Part shown: positions 43,402-54,171 of the stretch, one piece after another
How positions within the stretch are numbered: position 1 is the first letter of the stretch
Layout of the letters: every line of letters starts with the position of its first letter
Assembly: GCA_003577165.1 (NCBI GenBank)
Contig: QEUM01000002.1
Span: 153,622-217,621 of the forward strand
Direction: 5' to 3'
Length of the DNA stretch: 64,000 nucleotides
Source of the DNA: Armatimonadota bacterium
Lineage (GTDB): Bacteria > Armatimonadota > Fimbriimonadia > Fimbriimonadales > ATM1
The notes under the pieces: generated by a model
Seen by the model: only the letters and a program-made list of their open reading frames with translations
Databases searched by the model: none
Told to the model about the DNA's origin: nothing
Position numbers and translations under genes: made by a program

Positions 43402-43623
43402 GATTCACCCCACGCTCCGTGTGCTGTGTCGCCGCTTGATAGGGTGATTCCACGCAATCGCAGAAATCTGAGCAAGGATGGCGTCGAGCCGGGACATTCT
43501 GTAGAAATTGCTGGGTCTGATCGCCATGTCCCCTGATTCCGAAACTGCTATCCCACATTTGATTGTCGGCATTTCGCCTTCCACCTCTTAAGACTACGGG
43601 GGCGGTAGGCCGGTTCCCAGAGA

Positions 43624-44775
43624 TCAGATTCGTCTGGCGAATGCGCCGTCGTCTGCGGCGACTGGGTAGATGGAGGGCTCCCGGAATCCGTACATGCCGT
43701 ACGACGCCTTGACCGCCCGCTCGAACTCGGGCCAGCGATCCTCTTCGACGAGCGCAACGCAGCACCCGCCAAACCCGGCGCCGGTCATGCGAGCCCCGAC
43801 GCAGCCTGGGGCGTTCCAAGCCGATCGCGCCATCGCGTCCAACTCGGCGCAGCTAACCTCGTAGTCAGACTTGAGGCTCTCGTGCGACTCGCGGCACAGC
43901 CGCCCCACTTCTCGGAGCGAGCCGCTCTCCAGGGCGGATCGAAACGCCACCGTGCGCTCGTTTTCGCTCAGGACGTGCTTCGCCCGCCGGTAGGCGACCG
44001 AATCGAGGTCTCCCGTCGCCTGCTCCAGCATCTCCGAGGTCACGTCCCGGAGCGAGCGGACATCCGCGCCTCGCTCAGCGAAGGACTCCACCGCCCGGGC
44101 GCACTCCTGCACCCTCAGGTTGTAAGCGGATGCGGCGAGGGAGCGAGGCTTGCAGGTGTCCAGGATGCCCATGCAGAGACCGTCCGGGATCGTGACGGCT
44201 TCCCAGTCGAGTGACCGCATGTCCATGAACACCGCATGGCCCCTTCGGCCGAGGGCGCTCGCCATTTGGTCCATGCGACCGCATTGCACACCGACGTAAC
44301 GCGTTTCCGCGACCCACGCGATCTCGGCAAGGTCCTCCTTAGGCAATTGGTAGCCCGCCAGTTCGTTCCACGCGCTCGCGAGGCAAAGTTCGAGGGCCGC
44401 GCTGCTGCTGAGGCCGCCTCCGCCCGGCAAGTCGGACAGAACCACACCCTCGATCGGCGGGGGCGCGGACCCGACGGCATCCTTGAGCGCAGAGCAGACC
44501 GCGCACGCGTACCGCCCCCAACCTTTCGAGCGGGGGGGCGACTCCGGATGGAAAGGAGCATTCGGCCCCAGTCGCTGAGAAATCAGACTGACCTCGTCCT
44601 CGCCGAGACGAAAGAGGCCGAACGTGCGCCGGGAGATCGCGGCAGGAAAGACGAAGCCCTCGTTGTAGTCCGTGTGCTCGCCGATGAGGTTCACGCGGCC
44701 GGGCGCAGAAGCGAAAACCTGCGGCTCCCCAGGGAACTTCTCGCTCCAAAACTGCCTGGCGGATTCGAGGTTCAA
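43624..44775 (-). CDS. galK: Galactokinase
   Basis: 383-residue GHMP kinase that phosphorylates galactose on O1 for the Leloir pathway. Motif 1 GRVNLIGEHTDYNEGFVFP (near 26-44), motif 2 LPGGGGLSSSAALE (ATP loop) and motif 3 MTGAGFGGC are complete. The substrate-binding Asp is in EHTDY and the catalytic Asp likely in CGRMDQ. The likely start is TTG 44775 (MNLESARQFW). No other gal genes are adjacent. It is monocistronic, divergent from the second pseudopilin. Confidence 0.93.
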   Translation of the reverse strand: MNLESARQFWSEKFPGEPQVFASAPGRVNLIGEHTDYNEGFVFPAAISRRTFGLFRLGEDEVSLISQRLGPNAPFHPESPPRSKGWGRYACAVCSALKDAVGSAPPPIEGVVLSDLPGGGGLSSSAALELCLASAWNELAGYQLPKEDLAEIAWVAETRYVGVQCGRMDQMASALGRRGHAVFMDMRSLDWEAVTIPDGLCMGILDTCKPRSLAASAYNLRVQECARAVESFAERGADVRSLRDVTSEMLEQATGDLDSVAYRRAKHVLSENERTVAFRSALESGSLREVGRLCRESHESLKSDYEVSCAELDAMARSAWNAPGCVGARMTGAGFGGCCVALVEEDRWPEFERAVKASYGMYGFREPSIYPVAADDGAFARRI

Positions 44776-44921
44776 CGAGTCAAAGGCTACCTAACGGTGA
44801 ACCCAGCAGATTTGCTGGGATGGATGATTCGCCCAGATGGAATCGGACTCTTGATGCGGAGCTGGGTCCTCGCCGCCGCCCGGACTTGGCTCCCATCACT
44901 TTCGGTAGGAGTTGCCGACCC

Positions 44922-45251
44922 TTGAAGAAGCGCGCCTTTACACTCCTCGAGGTCATGATCGTCGTGCTGATCATCGGCATATTGATCAGCATCGCGATTC
45001 CCCAAATGATGACCGCGAGGGCGAACTCGGCAAAGAAGACGTGCCAGAGCAACCTCCGCATCTTCGATGCCGTCAAGGCGCAGTACGCGATGGAGGAGAA
45101 CAAGCCAAACGAGACGCCCGTGGTCCTCGACGACCTCCTCCCTTACTTGAGAAGGGTGCCGGAGTGTCCCCTCGATGGGACGTACGACTTGACAACGGTG
45201 GGCGCGAATTCCAGTTGCAGCATCCCTGAACACGTGCACCCGGACGGATAG
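44922..45251 (+). CDS. Pseudopilin (type II secretion GspG/prepilin-like), second
   Basis: 109 residues from TTG 44922, giving MKKRAFTLLEVMIVVLIIGILISIAI, the classic leader plus Glu+5 hydrophobic helix. Longer in-frame starts to 44820 would put 34 non-prepilin residues first. The body has LRIFDAVKAQYAMEENKPNE and a CP-rich end (RVPECPLDGTY) with two cysteines that could form a disulfide. It is a short major-pseudopilin type and stands alone, closed by a terminator. Confidence 0.85.
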   Translation: MKKRAFTLLEVMIVVLIIGILISIAIPQMMTARANSAKKTCQSNLRIFDAVKAQYAMEENKPNETPVVLDDLLPYLRRVPECPLDGTYDLTTVGANSSCSIPEHVHPDG

Positions 45252-45282
45252 CCGGTCGCAGATTGTGCACTCCTCAAATTGA

Positions 45283-45309
45283 AAATGCCCGAGCATTGCT
45301 CGGGCATTT
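45283..45309. terminator. Bidirectional terminator between pseudopilin and groEL
   Basis: A perfect 12-bp stem (45283-45294 with 45298-45309) and a 3-base loop. It is flanked by TTT on the plus strand and by TTTTC on the minus strand, so it can serve both the pseudopilin and the convergent groESL operon. Confidence 0.9.
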
Positions 45310-45332
45310 CGCTTTGGCAGACCTAAAGGCCG

Positions 45333-47275
<1,943 letters not shown>

Positions 47276-47300
47276 CCTTTGAGCCTCCGATCGAATGGAA

Positions 47301-47327
47301 TTAGCACTCAGTGCGATCGAGTGCTAA
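47301..47327. promoter_or_regulatory. CIRCE operator (HrcA binding site) of groESL
   Basis: TTAGCACTC, nine bases, GAGTGCTAA: a perfect inverted repeat identical to the CIRCE consensus, 26 bases upstream of groES. It implies control of this operon by the heat-shock repressor HrcA, whose gene is not in the window. Confidence 0.97.
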
Positions 47328-47332
47328 TTATA
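47327..47332 (-). promoter_or_regulatory. -10 box of groESL
   Basis: Perfect TATAAT on the minus strand, sharing its last base with the CIRCE arm, so HrcA would block transcription initiation. The -35 position lies inside the end of ygfZ and matches poorly. Confidence 0.75.
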
Positions 47333-47346
47333 CTACGACGTCTGGG

Positions 47347-48393
47347 CTACCGACCGCGCAAGGGGAAGTGCTCGACGCGCGCCTGAACCGGCCCCGACTC
47401 GCTCACGACGGTGACCGCAGAACCCGGAACCGCCGCCTCGCGCCTCAGAAGCGCGCCGGCGATGAACCCGGACTCCGGCGACCATCCTACGCTCGTGACT
47501 TTCCCCGCGTCCTCTCTTGCCGCGGCGCGAATCCGATCTCCGCGGCTGACTGCGCCTTCGCACCTGAGTCCCATCCATGTGCGGTTCACGTGACCCCTGG
47601 AGTAGATGCGGTGCACCACTTCCTGTCCCGTGTAGCAGCCCTTCGTGAAACTCACGTTCGCCTCGACGAACGCCGGCCCCAACTCCATCACCAGGGTGTT
47701 CTCGTCGTAGTCGAAGGCGTTTCGCGGAATGCCGGCCTCCAGTCGGGCTACATCGAAAGTGGCTTCGGAACAAACCGCCGTCGTGGCCAGCGCCTCTTCG
47801 AGGGTGGTGAACTGGTGCTCGGGGCAGATCACAGTCCACCCGCCGCTGCCCGTCGCGTCGTGCCGCAGGAACAGGCACGGCTCCATGGCTCCACTGCCGG
47901 GCCCCGCGCTCAGCCTCGGCAATTCCGTGGCCTGGGAGAGCGCCCGAGACGCGTTCGGCCCCTGGACAGAGATGATCCTGTGGCCGGCGATTCCTTCGAG
48001 AACCACGTCCTCCAGGATCAGCATTCGATCGAGCCTCTCAACGGTCGCGTCGAAGCGACCCTCCGGGACGAGCGCGATGAACCGATCCTCCAGCGCCCAA
48101 AGGCTGATTGCGGAGACGACCTGCCCCGTGGGAGTGAGAACGCATGCATCCAAGTGGGACCCAGCCTCGAAGTCCCGCAGGTCGTTGGTCACTTGGCCCT
48201 GCAGCCAGGCCTTCCTGTCCTCCCCGGCGATGCTGAGGGCCTTCAGCCAGGTCTGGAGGATCCGCACGCAGTCTTCCCGAAGCGCGCGGTACTCGACCGC
48301 GATCTCCTCAGAGGGAACCAGAGTCTTCGAACTTGTCGTGTCTCGTCTTGGCATTGGCGTGGGCGTGGAGGCGAGACGCGCATCTCCAGCCAT
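47347..48393 (-). CDS. ygfZ: Folate-binding YgfZ/GcvT-family protein
   Basis: 348-residue GcvT-like protein that helps assembly or repair of iron-sulfur enzymes. The diagnostic KGCYTGQE motif with the conserved Cys is at residues 251-258. The N-terminal GcvT folate-binding fold (WLQGQVTNDLRDFEAG, CVLTPTGQVVSAI) and the beta-barrel C-terminal part are complete. The first ~30 residues look extended; ATG 48354 is a shorter alternative. Its stop lies 20 bases upstream of the groES CIRCE site, so readthrough into groES is possible. Confidence 0.9.
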   Translation of the reverse strand: MAGDARLASTPTPMPRRDTTSSKTLVPSEEIAVEYRALREDCVRILQTWLKALSIAGEDRKAWLQGQVTNDLRDFEAGSHLDACVLTPTGQVVSAISLWALEDRFIALVPEGRFDATVERLDRMLILEDVVLEGIAGHRIISVQGPNASRALSQATELPRLSAGPGSGAMEPCLFLRHDATGSGGWTVICPEHQFTTLEEALATTAVCSEATFDVARLEAGIPRNAFDYDENTLVMELGPAFVEANVSFTKGCYTGQEVVHRIYSRGHVNRTWMGLRCEGAVSRGDRIRAAAREDAGKVTSVGWSPESGFIAGALLRREAAVPGSAVTVVSESGPVQARVEHFPLRGR

Positions 48394-48431
48394 GGATTCT
48401 ACGTTAGATACCTCGTGGGAGTGGCAAGGTC

Positions 48432-49232
48432 TTGATCTGGTGGCTGATCGGCGGGTTGCTCACGGCAGGGGGGCTTGCCGACTCCAAGATCGCGGACTTC
48501 CAGCGTTCTGCCGCCCGTGACATCGCCGCGGTCCTCGACGGCCCCGCCAAGCGGGTGAGCGTTCGCGTTAAGGTGGACGGGTTGTTCACTCTGCCCACCG
48601 GTGCGCTCGCCTCAGTTCGCCTCCAGGCGTCGAAGTTCAGCGTATCGGGCATCCCCCTCTTCTGCGATGCATCGCGGGGCAAAACCGCGAAGATCGGCGC
48701 CCTGAACCTGGAGTTGTCTGACTTCGTGTTGCGAGGCCTCCGGATCGAGAAACTCACCGCCTCGATTCCCGGATGCGAGTACGACCTCGACGTCGCCAAG
48801 CGCGACAAGATTGTTCGGCTCGCGAAGTCCGGAGCGGGCCCCGGCGCGGCGACAGTCCGCGAATCCGACCTCGCCGCGTTCCTGCTACACAAGTACCGGG
48901 ACTTCGAGACGGTCCAGGTCAGGCTGAAGAGCGGCCACGCCTTCGTAAAGGGAAGAGGCAAGTTCGGCCTGTTTCAGTCGGATTTCTACGTAATCGCGAA
49001 GTTGGCGCCGCGTGACCCCAGGAAGATCGATCTCTCGGAGGCGACCGTCTTCCTGGACGGCTCCTTGGTGGATCCAGCGGCATCTCGGGCGCTGTTGGAT
49101 TCCGTGAACCCGGTCATGGACCTCGACGAGGACCTCGGCCTGCACGGAGCATTCGACGTCGCCAAAATCGAAGTCGTCGAAGGCGAAATGCGCCTCGTCG
49201 GGCAGGCGCGAATTCCCAACCGGCCGGAATGA
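48432..49232 (+). CDS. DUF2993 (LmeA-like) lipid-binding protein
   Basis: 266 residues: an N-terminal hydrophobic segment (IWWLIGGLLTAGGLA) then a DUF2993-type domain with long amphipathic strands (VRVKVDGLFTLPTGALASVRLQASKF, ESDLAAFLLHKY, LVDPAASRALLDSVNPVMDL). LmeA-type proteins act in the cell envelope on lipids or lipoglycans. Start TTG 48432 is divergent from ygfZ by 38 bases. Confidence 0.8.
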   Translation: MIWWLIGGLLTAGGLADSKIADFQRSAARDIAAVLDGPAKRVSVRVKVDGLFTLPTGALASVRLQASKFSVSGIPLFCDASRGKTAKIGALNLELSDFVLRGLRIEKLTASIPGCEYDLDVAKRDKIVRLAKSGAGPGAATVRESDLAAFLLHKYRDFETVQVRLKSGHAFVKGRGKFGLFQSDFYVIAKLAPRDPRKIDLSEATVFLDGSLVDPAASRALLDSVNPVMDLDEDLGLHGAFDVAKIEVVEGEMRLVGQARIPNRPE

Positions 49233-49356
49233 CGCGGCAGCCCGCCGCCAGTCCGCTCTGAAAGTCGGAACCTCTTCGTCTTGTATTCGATAGAATCCGC
49301 TAACGGCTTCGCGGCAGGTTACTGCGCGCGCGGCAGACACGCACGGGAGGGGGAAA

Positions 49357-51504
49357 ATGCTGCTTGCACAGATTGAAACGATGGGGACGGGCAACCCTTA
49401 CAAGGGTTTCGTGCTCGCCGTCCTCTTTTGCCTCGCGGGGACCGGGATCGGCGCGTTGCTCGTCGGACGACTCGTCCAGTCTCTCCCGAAGACCGCTCAG
49501 TGGGGCCTCTGCGGCGGAATCGGTCTCGGCTTCGTGGGCCTGGCGACTTTCTTTCTTGGACTTTTCGGCTTTCCGGACAACTTCGTCCCCTACTTCCTCG
49601 TGCTTGCCGTCATCGGCGCGTTTGGCATTTGGCGACACCGCCAGCATCTCTTTGCGCCCGGCGGTGCGGAGTCTGTCGCTCTTCCTGCGCTCGTCTTCTT
49701 CATCCTTCTCACTCGTTTGCCGGCGGCGCTAACTCCGAGCACAGGCGCTGACTGGGATTCGATCAGCCATCAGATGGCGATGTCGAAGGAGTGGATCAGT
49801 GACGGGAAACTGAGTTACATCCCGTGGATGCACCACAGCAACATCCCGGCAACAGTGAACCTCCTTTACGTATGGGGCTTAGATCTCGGAGGACACTTCG
49901 GCGAGGGAATCAACTGGTTCTATGCGCAAGCCGGCGCGAAAACGATCGCGTGGATGCTCGGACTGTTCGCGATTCTGTCGGTGGGGGGCCTGACAGCGCA
50001 CCGATTCGGTCGAACAGCCGGCAACGTGGCCGCTCTTGCATTCGCGGTAACGCCTGTCGTCCTCTGGGAATTCGGCACGGCGTATCAGGATGTTTCTCAC
50101 GCTCTCTTTGCCGGCTCGGCCATGATCCTCGCGGCCTTCGCGTTCACGGAACGAAAGCGCGAGTACATGATCCTTGCAGGAATCCTGCTCGGGTTTGGCC
50201 TTGGCACAAAGTACACCGCATTTCAGTTTGGCGCGGCCCTGGGTCTCACGCTCTTACTTGCCGGGTTCCTTGTCAAGAACAAAGGCGAAGAGCCTGCGAA
50301 ACCTGCGCGAGGACTCGTGCAGGCGCTGTGGATCGGCTTGATCGCGCTCGTTCTCGCCTCGCCCTGGTACGTGAGGAACGTCGTAAACACGGGGAATCCC
50401 GTCTATCCGTTCTACTACTCCGTCTTCGATGGCAAGAACTGGAGCGAGGCGAACGCTCACGCATACGCGGTGGAGCAATCGCAGTTCGGAATCGGACAGC
50501 AGTACGATGCGAGCGGAGAGTTCACGGGTCGCTCGCCGACAGCGATTCCTGGATCGGTGACCGCGCTCGCAATTCAGCCGGATCGGCAGATCAATGGCGG
50601 CCTCCCGCTTGGAGCGATCGGCCCGCTCTTCGTGATCGGCATTCTCTTTTGGATCGTTTCCGGCAAGTCGAAAGCCGAGCACGGCCTGCTGATTTCGATG
50701 ATCGCGATTTCGCTGCTCACCTGGTTCTTCTTAACGCAGCAGTCGCGCTACATCATTACTCTGATGGTTCCCGGTGCGTTCCTAATCGGTGGCGCATTCG
50801 CGGCTCTGCCGCGAGCGTTCTCTGTGCTCACTTCCACGGGAATCGCGCTTCAATCGGCTTACACTCTCTACCTCTTCGTTTGGCTCGGGCTTCAGCCTGA
50901 AGTCGGCGCGCTCCGGGCAGAGATTAACCAACTCGCCGCCGAGAACCCGCCGGAGCACTATCTCACTGAAGCGATTTTTGAGAATCAGGGAGATCTGCAG
51001 CAGCTTCGTTTTCCGTTCTGGGAAGCTAACAGCCAGCTCAACGAGATCGGCGCGGCCGCTCGTGCCGCCGGCCAGCCCCCCCCAAAGGTCGCCCTATTCG
51101 ACGAAGTTCGAGGCTACTACCTGACCGTTCCATATATGTGGGCCAATCCGGGCGTGCACACGCTGATCCCCTACGACAAGATCAAGACGGCCAAGGAATT
51201 CGTAGACGCTCTGCGGTCTCTCGGGGTCACGCACGTTTACATCAACCTCGACGCCAACATCATCGGCCAAGACCGGAGGCTCTATCTCTCGTCGAAGATC
51301 TGCAATGTCGCCGACTGGTTCACAAGGGAAGAGCCACCCCAACTGGCAAACTACCAGCAGTGGATCCTCGATTCGGCCGCCGAGGGGCTGATGCAGCTGT
51401 ATAACACTTACGATCAGCCGCTCGAACCCATTCCGAACACGTCGGACATGAGGCGGCTGCCACCGCGCGGTCTGCTGCTTCAAATGGTTCAGCCCGAAGA
51501 GTAA
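49357..51504 (+). CDS. GT-C-type membrane glycosyltransferase-like protein
   Basis: 715 residues with about 12 spans in the first 520 residues, then a soluble C-terminal part (about 520-715). An acidic loop after the third span group (STGADWDSISHQMAMSKEW) with Asp-Trp-Asp sits where GT-C enzymes keep their catalytic Asp, and GLGTKYTAFQF follows later, as in GT39/ArnT-like proteins. The C-terminal domain has the ALFDEVRGYYL...VTHVYINLD pattern seen in these families. It probably transfers a sugar from a polyprenyl-phosphate donor to a surface polymer or protein. GGGAGGGGGA lies just before ATG 49357. The 3' end overlaps alr by 16 bases. Confidence 0.85.
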   Translation: MLLAQIETMGTGNPYKGFVLAVLFCLAGTGIGALLVGRLVQSLPKTAQWGLCGGIGLGFVGLATFFLGLFGFPDNFVPYFLVLAVIGAFGIWRHRQHLFAPGGAESVALPALVFFILLTRLPAALTPSTGADWDSISHQMAMSKEWISDGKLSYIPWMHHSNIPATVNLLYVWGLDLGGHFGEGINWFYAQAGAKTIAWMLGLFAILSVGGLTAHRFGRTAGNVAALAFAVTPVVLWEFGTAYQDVSHALFAGSAMILAAFAFTERKREYMILAGILLGFGLGTKYTAFQFGAALGLTLLLAGFLVKNKGEEPAKPARGLVQALWIGLIALVLASPWYVRNVVNTGNPVYPFYYSVFDGKNWSEANAHAYAVEQSQFGIGQQYDASGEFTGRSPTAIPGSVTALAIQPDRQINGGLPLGAIGPLFVIGILFWIVSGKSKAEHGLLISMIAISLLTWFFLTQQSRYIITLMVPGAFLIGGAFAALPRAFSVLTSTGIALQSAYTLYLFVWLGLQPEVGALRAEINQLAAENPPEHYLTEAIFENQGDLQQLRFPFWEANSQLNEIGAAARAAGQPPPKVALFDEVRGYYLTVPYMWANPGVHTLIPYDKIKTAKEFVDALRSLGVTHVYINLDANIIGQDRRLYLSSKICNVADWFTREEPPQLANYQQWILDSAAEGLMQLYNTYDQPLEPIPNTSDMRRLPPRGLLLQMVQPEE

Positions 51505-52592
51505 GAACGAGGCACGCGGGCCATGATTCGCGTCGGGATCTCGTGCGGGGTCGTCCCGACGAGCGTCGCGAGTTCGCGCGCCGTCACTTCTCCGAGGACC
51601 AGGCCGACGTCATCCCCGATTTTCGCTTCGGGGATGTCCGTGACGTCTACCATCATCTGATCCATAGCAACCAGGCCCGTGATCGGCGCCCTGCGCCCAT
51701 GAATGAGAACGCATCCAACATTGCTGAGCGCGCGGGGGTATCCGTCGCCATATCCCACGCCGACGGTAGCGATGCGGCTCTCGCGGTCGAGTCTGCACGT
51801 GCAGTTGTATCCGACCGTGCTCCCTGCAGGCAGCGTCCGCATGGCCATGATCCGCGTCTTCCATCGGAGGATCGGCTCGACGTCCAGTTCTGGAAAGTCG
51901 ATGTGCTTGATTCCATAGGAGAACACGCCAATGCGCGCCATGTCCATCTGCATCTCCGGGCGGAGCATGGACGCGGAACTATTCGCGCAATGACGGATCG
52001 GCGGCGCGACTCCAAGTGACTCCATCTGCGCCAGAGCGTGCCGGAACGATTCGAACTGCTTGGTCGTGAATTCGTGATCCCCCCCCGCGTTCGCGAAGTG
52101 AGTCGAAACCCCCTCGATTTCGACATTGGGAAGTTTCGACACGCGCAGCGCCATGTCTGGTGCGAGGTGGGGAAGAACCCCGAACCTTGCCATCCCCGTG
52201 TCCACCTTCAGGTGAACCTTCGCGATCTTTCCCTGCTTCTGAGCGGCCTCCGAGATCGCCTCCGCGATTTCGAGAGTGTCCACCGTTGTGCGGAGGTCGT
52301 AATGGACCGTCTGTGGCGCCTCGAGCGGCAGAATCGGCGCAAGCACCAGAACGGGCTTTTGAATCTCGGCTTCGCGAACTGCAATCCCCTCCTGTGCGGT
52401 CGCGACGGCAAGCCAGTCCGCGCCGGAATTCGCAGCGGTCCTGCAAATCGGAATCAGCCCGTGGCCGTATGCGTTCGCCTTGACCACTAAGCAGAAGCGA
52501 ACGGGTGGGCTCAGCCGTTTGCGAATGGCCTGAAGGTTTCTTCGGAACGCGCCGAGGTCGATCTCGGCCCAGGTCCGAGGAAAGGTGGCCAT
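51489..52592 (-). CDS. alr: Alanine racemase
   Basis: 367-residue PLP enzyme that makes D-alanine for peptidoglycan. Lys38 (VVKANAYGHG) holds PLP; the catalytic Tyr is in VGYGDGYPR; the C-terminal domain has AMDQMMVD and GDDVGLVLG. ATG 52592 follows GAGG 4 bases upstream. It overlaps the convergent glycosyltransferase by 16 bases. It may share a promoter with the phosphodiester glycosidase gene upstream on the same strand (18-base gap). Confidence 0.95.
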   Translation of the reverse strand: MATFPRTWAEIDLGAFRRNLQAIRKRLSPPVRFCLVVKANAYGHGLIPICRTAANSGADWLAVATAQEGIAVREAEIQKPVLVLAPILPLEAPQTVHYDLRTTVDTLEIAEAISEAAQKQGKIAKVHLKVDTGMARFGVLPHLAPDMALRVSKLPNVEIEGVSTHFANAGGDHEFTTKQFESFRHALAQMESLGVAPPIRHCANSSASMLRPEMQMDMARIGVFSYGIKHIDFPELDVEPILRWKTRIMAMRTLPAGSTVGYNCTCRLDRESRIATVGVGYGDGYPRALSNVGCVLIHGRRAPITGLVAMDQMMVDVTDIPEAKIGDDVGLVLGEVTARELATLVGTTPHEIPTRIMARVPRSYSSG

Positions 52593-52610
52593 GCGGCCTC
52601 GGATTTTACG

Positions 52611-53393
52611 CTATGGGGAACCTGCGATCCGCGGCGCTGCGATCGGCGGGTAAGTCTTCCATGCCGCGCCCGGCTCCTCGTATACGACCAGCAGATTGCT
52701 CAAATGCCGTTGCGGGCTGATTTTGAGTTCGCCTCGATAGTAGAGCGCGGTCGAGCCGCCACCATCCAACACCATCGCGTTCTTCGCGCCGAATGCTTTG
52801 AAGGCGGATGCCGTTTCGCTGAGCGTCGCCGAAGAGCGAGTGACGAGCATCACCAGCTTAGAGTGCTCCGTCAGGCCGACGCCGGAGCGAGGCGCGGAGC
52901 TCCAAACGCGAGGATCACGGAACTTCTGGCCGCGCGGATACACCGATGCGCTGCCGCTGTTCAGCACGCGCACGCCTCCTCGCAACACAAAGCGGTACGC
53001 GTCCATGTCGAACGACCGCCCCGGTTTTGGATCGAGGATCTGCGCCTCGTTGAAGTAGTCGATCACGAGACAGCTTCCGTGGCTGCCGCTCGCGAGTCGG
53101 GTGCCATCCACGACAACCGCCCCCACCGGAATCCCAGTCCTCGTGTCGAAGAACGTCCCCGTCATTGCAGCAGCCGGCTGGCTCTCGCGAATCATCGTCC
53201 GGATGGAACGGAGCCGATCCGTGCTGGGGTTGATCACCCCCGAGACCTTGACGTCTTCCGACGAAAGGTTCACGATGACTGCGTGCCAGTGCTTACCGCC
53301 AACCAAGCGGGTCTCATACGCGACGTCGCCGGCCTGAACGGCGAATGCCGTTCCGCAGACTGCCGCCGCCGCGAATGCGAAGGGTCCTCTCAT
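52611..53393 (-). CDS. Phosphodiester glycosidase (NAGPA-like) family exported protein
   Basis: 260 residues with a signal peptide (MRGPFAFAAAAVCGTAFAVQAGD). The NAGPA/phosphodiester-glycosidase fold is recognised by AAAMTGTFFDTRTGIPVGAVVVDG and the late LDGGGSTALYYRGEL block that contains conserved active-site residues. Members cut sugar-phosphodiester bonds, for example in wall polymers or exopolysaccharides. ATG 53393 lies 33 bases after the dtxR-type stop on the same strand. It belongs with alr in a possible envelope operon. Confidence 0.9.
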   Translation of the reverse strand: MRGPFAFAAAAVCGTAFAVQAGDVAYETRLVGGKHWHAVIVNLSSEDVKVSGVINPSTDRLRSIRTMIRESQPAAAMTGTFFDTRTGIPVGAVVVDGTRLASGSHGSCLVIDYFNEAQILDPKPGRSFDMDAYRFVLRGGVRVLNSGSASVYPRGQKFRDPRVWSSAPRSGVGLTEHSKLVMLVTRSSATLSETASAFKAFGAKNAMVLDGGGSTALYYRGELKISPQRHLSNLLVVYEEPGAAWKTYPPIAAPRIAGSP

Positions 53394-53426
53394 AACTCCC
53401 CCACACCTCTTTTCGGTTGATTCCGG

Positions 53427-54140
53427 TCAGGCCCTTCGTACCCAAACGTGCCGCGATACGTCCCGCCCAACCGTGAGTTTACGGTCCCCAGCCCGGAGAT
53501 GGACCAGGTCGTCGAACTCCGTTCGCCCCTCGACCTCGACCTTCCTCCCAGGAACCAAACCGGCCTCCTCCAAGAATCGAAGGAAATCATATCCCTCGTT
53601 CGTAACCTTTTGGACGACCCAGACCTGCCCTTCCGCCGCACGGTAAAGCGGAATGCTCCCATCTTCGGTGTCTGGATCGATCGGATTTCCATGGGGACAG
53701 GTGGCTGGCCGGCCTAAGCGGTCGAAGATCTGGTCCACCACGTCGCCGGACACGTGGTGCTCCAATTTGCACGCGATCTCATGGACATCATTCCATGGAA
53801 GTCCGACGACGTCCACCAGGAACCGTTTCAGAATGCGGTGCGTCCGGGTGAGTTGCTTGGCGAGCCTCTCCCCCTCCTCAGTGAGTTCGATGGACCGATA
53901 GGGTTCATGCTTGACCAGCCTGAGGTCCTTGAGCCGCCTCAGCATGGCCGACGCGCTCCCGGCGGAGACGCACATGTACTCGGCCAAATCCCCCGTCGTG
54001 ACCTTGCCCAGAGCTTCCCGAAGCCGGAAGATGCCCTCGACGTACTCCTCGACGATCTCCGTCACCTCTCGTCGAGTCTTGTGGTGCTCGCCCGGCCTGC
54101 AGCTCGCTGGGACCCGCAGGGAGGTGTCGTGTCCGGCCAT
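53427..54140 (-). CDS. DtxR/MntR-family metal-dependent repressor
   Basis: 237 residues from ATG 54140. Order: N-terminal winged helix (VEEYVEGIFRLREALGKVTTGDLAEYMCVSAGSASAMLRRL), the metal-binding dimerisation domain (CKLEHHVSGDVVDQI with Glu-His-His, and an earlier His in THRILKRFLVDVV), then a C-terminal SH3/FeoA-like domain (GLVPGRKVEVEGRTEFDDLVHLRAG). It represses metal uptake genes when Mn or Fe is plentiful. The TATAAT at 54148-54153 overlaps the other in-frame ATG (54149), so 54140 is the first usable start and the mRNA would be nearly leaderless. Confidence 0.93.
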   Translation of the reverse strand: MAGHDTSLRVPASCRPGEHHKTRREVTEIVEEYVEGIFRLREALGKVTTGDLAEYMCVSAGSASAMLRRLKDLRLVKHEPYRSIELTEEGERLAKQLTRTHRILKRFLVDVVGLPWNDVHEIACKLEHHVSGDVVDQIFDRLGRPATCPHGNPIDPDTEDGSIPLYRAAEGQVWVVQKVTNEGYDFLRFLEEAGLVPGRKVEVEGRTEFDDLVHLRAGDRKLTVGRDVSRHVWVRRA

Positions 54141-54147
54141 CGGACCC

Positions 54148-54153
54148 ATTATA
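54148..54153 (-). promoter_or_regulatory. -10 box of the DtxR-family gene
   Basis: Perfect TATAAT on the minus strand, seven bases before ATG 54140. It rules out translation from ATG 54149 on this transcript. Confidence 0.6.
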
Positions 54154-54171
54154 CAAAGGGTGCGGCCGGGG

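Noticed and set aside
43402..43623. Reading frame covering the LuxR-galK gap
   Set aside because: Composition is unlike a protein, no family match, no ribosome binding site; probably promoter sequence.
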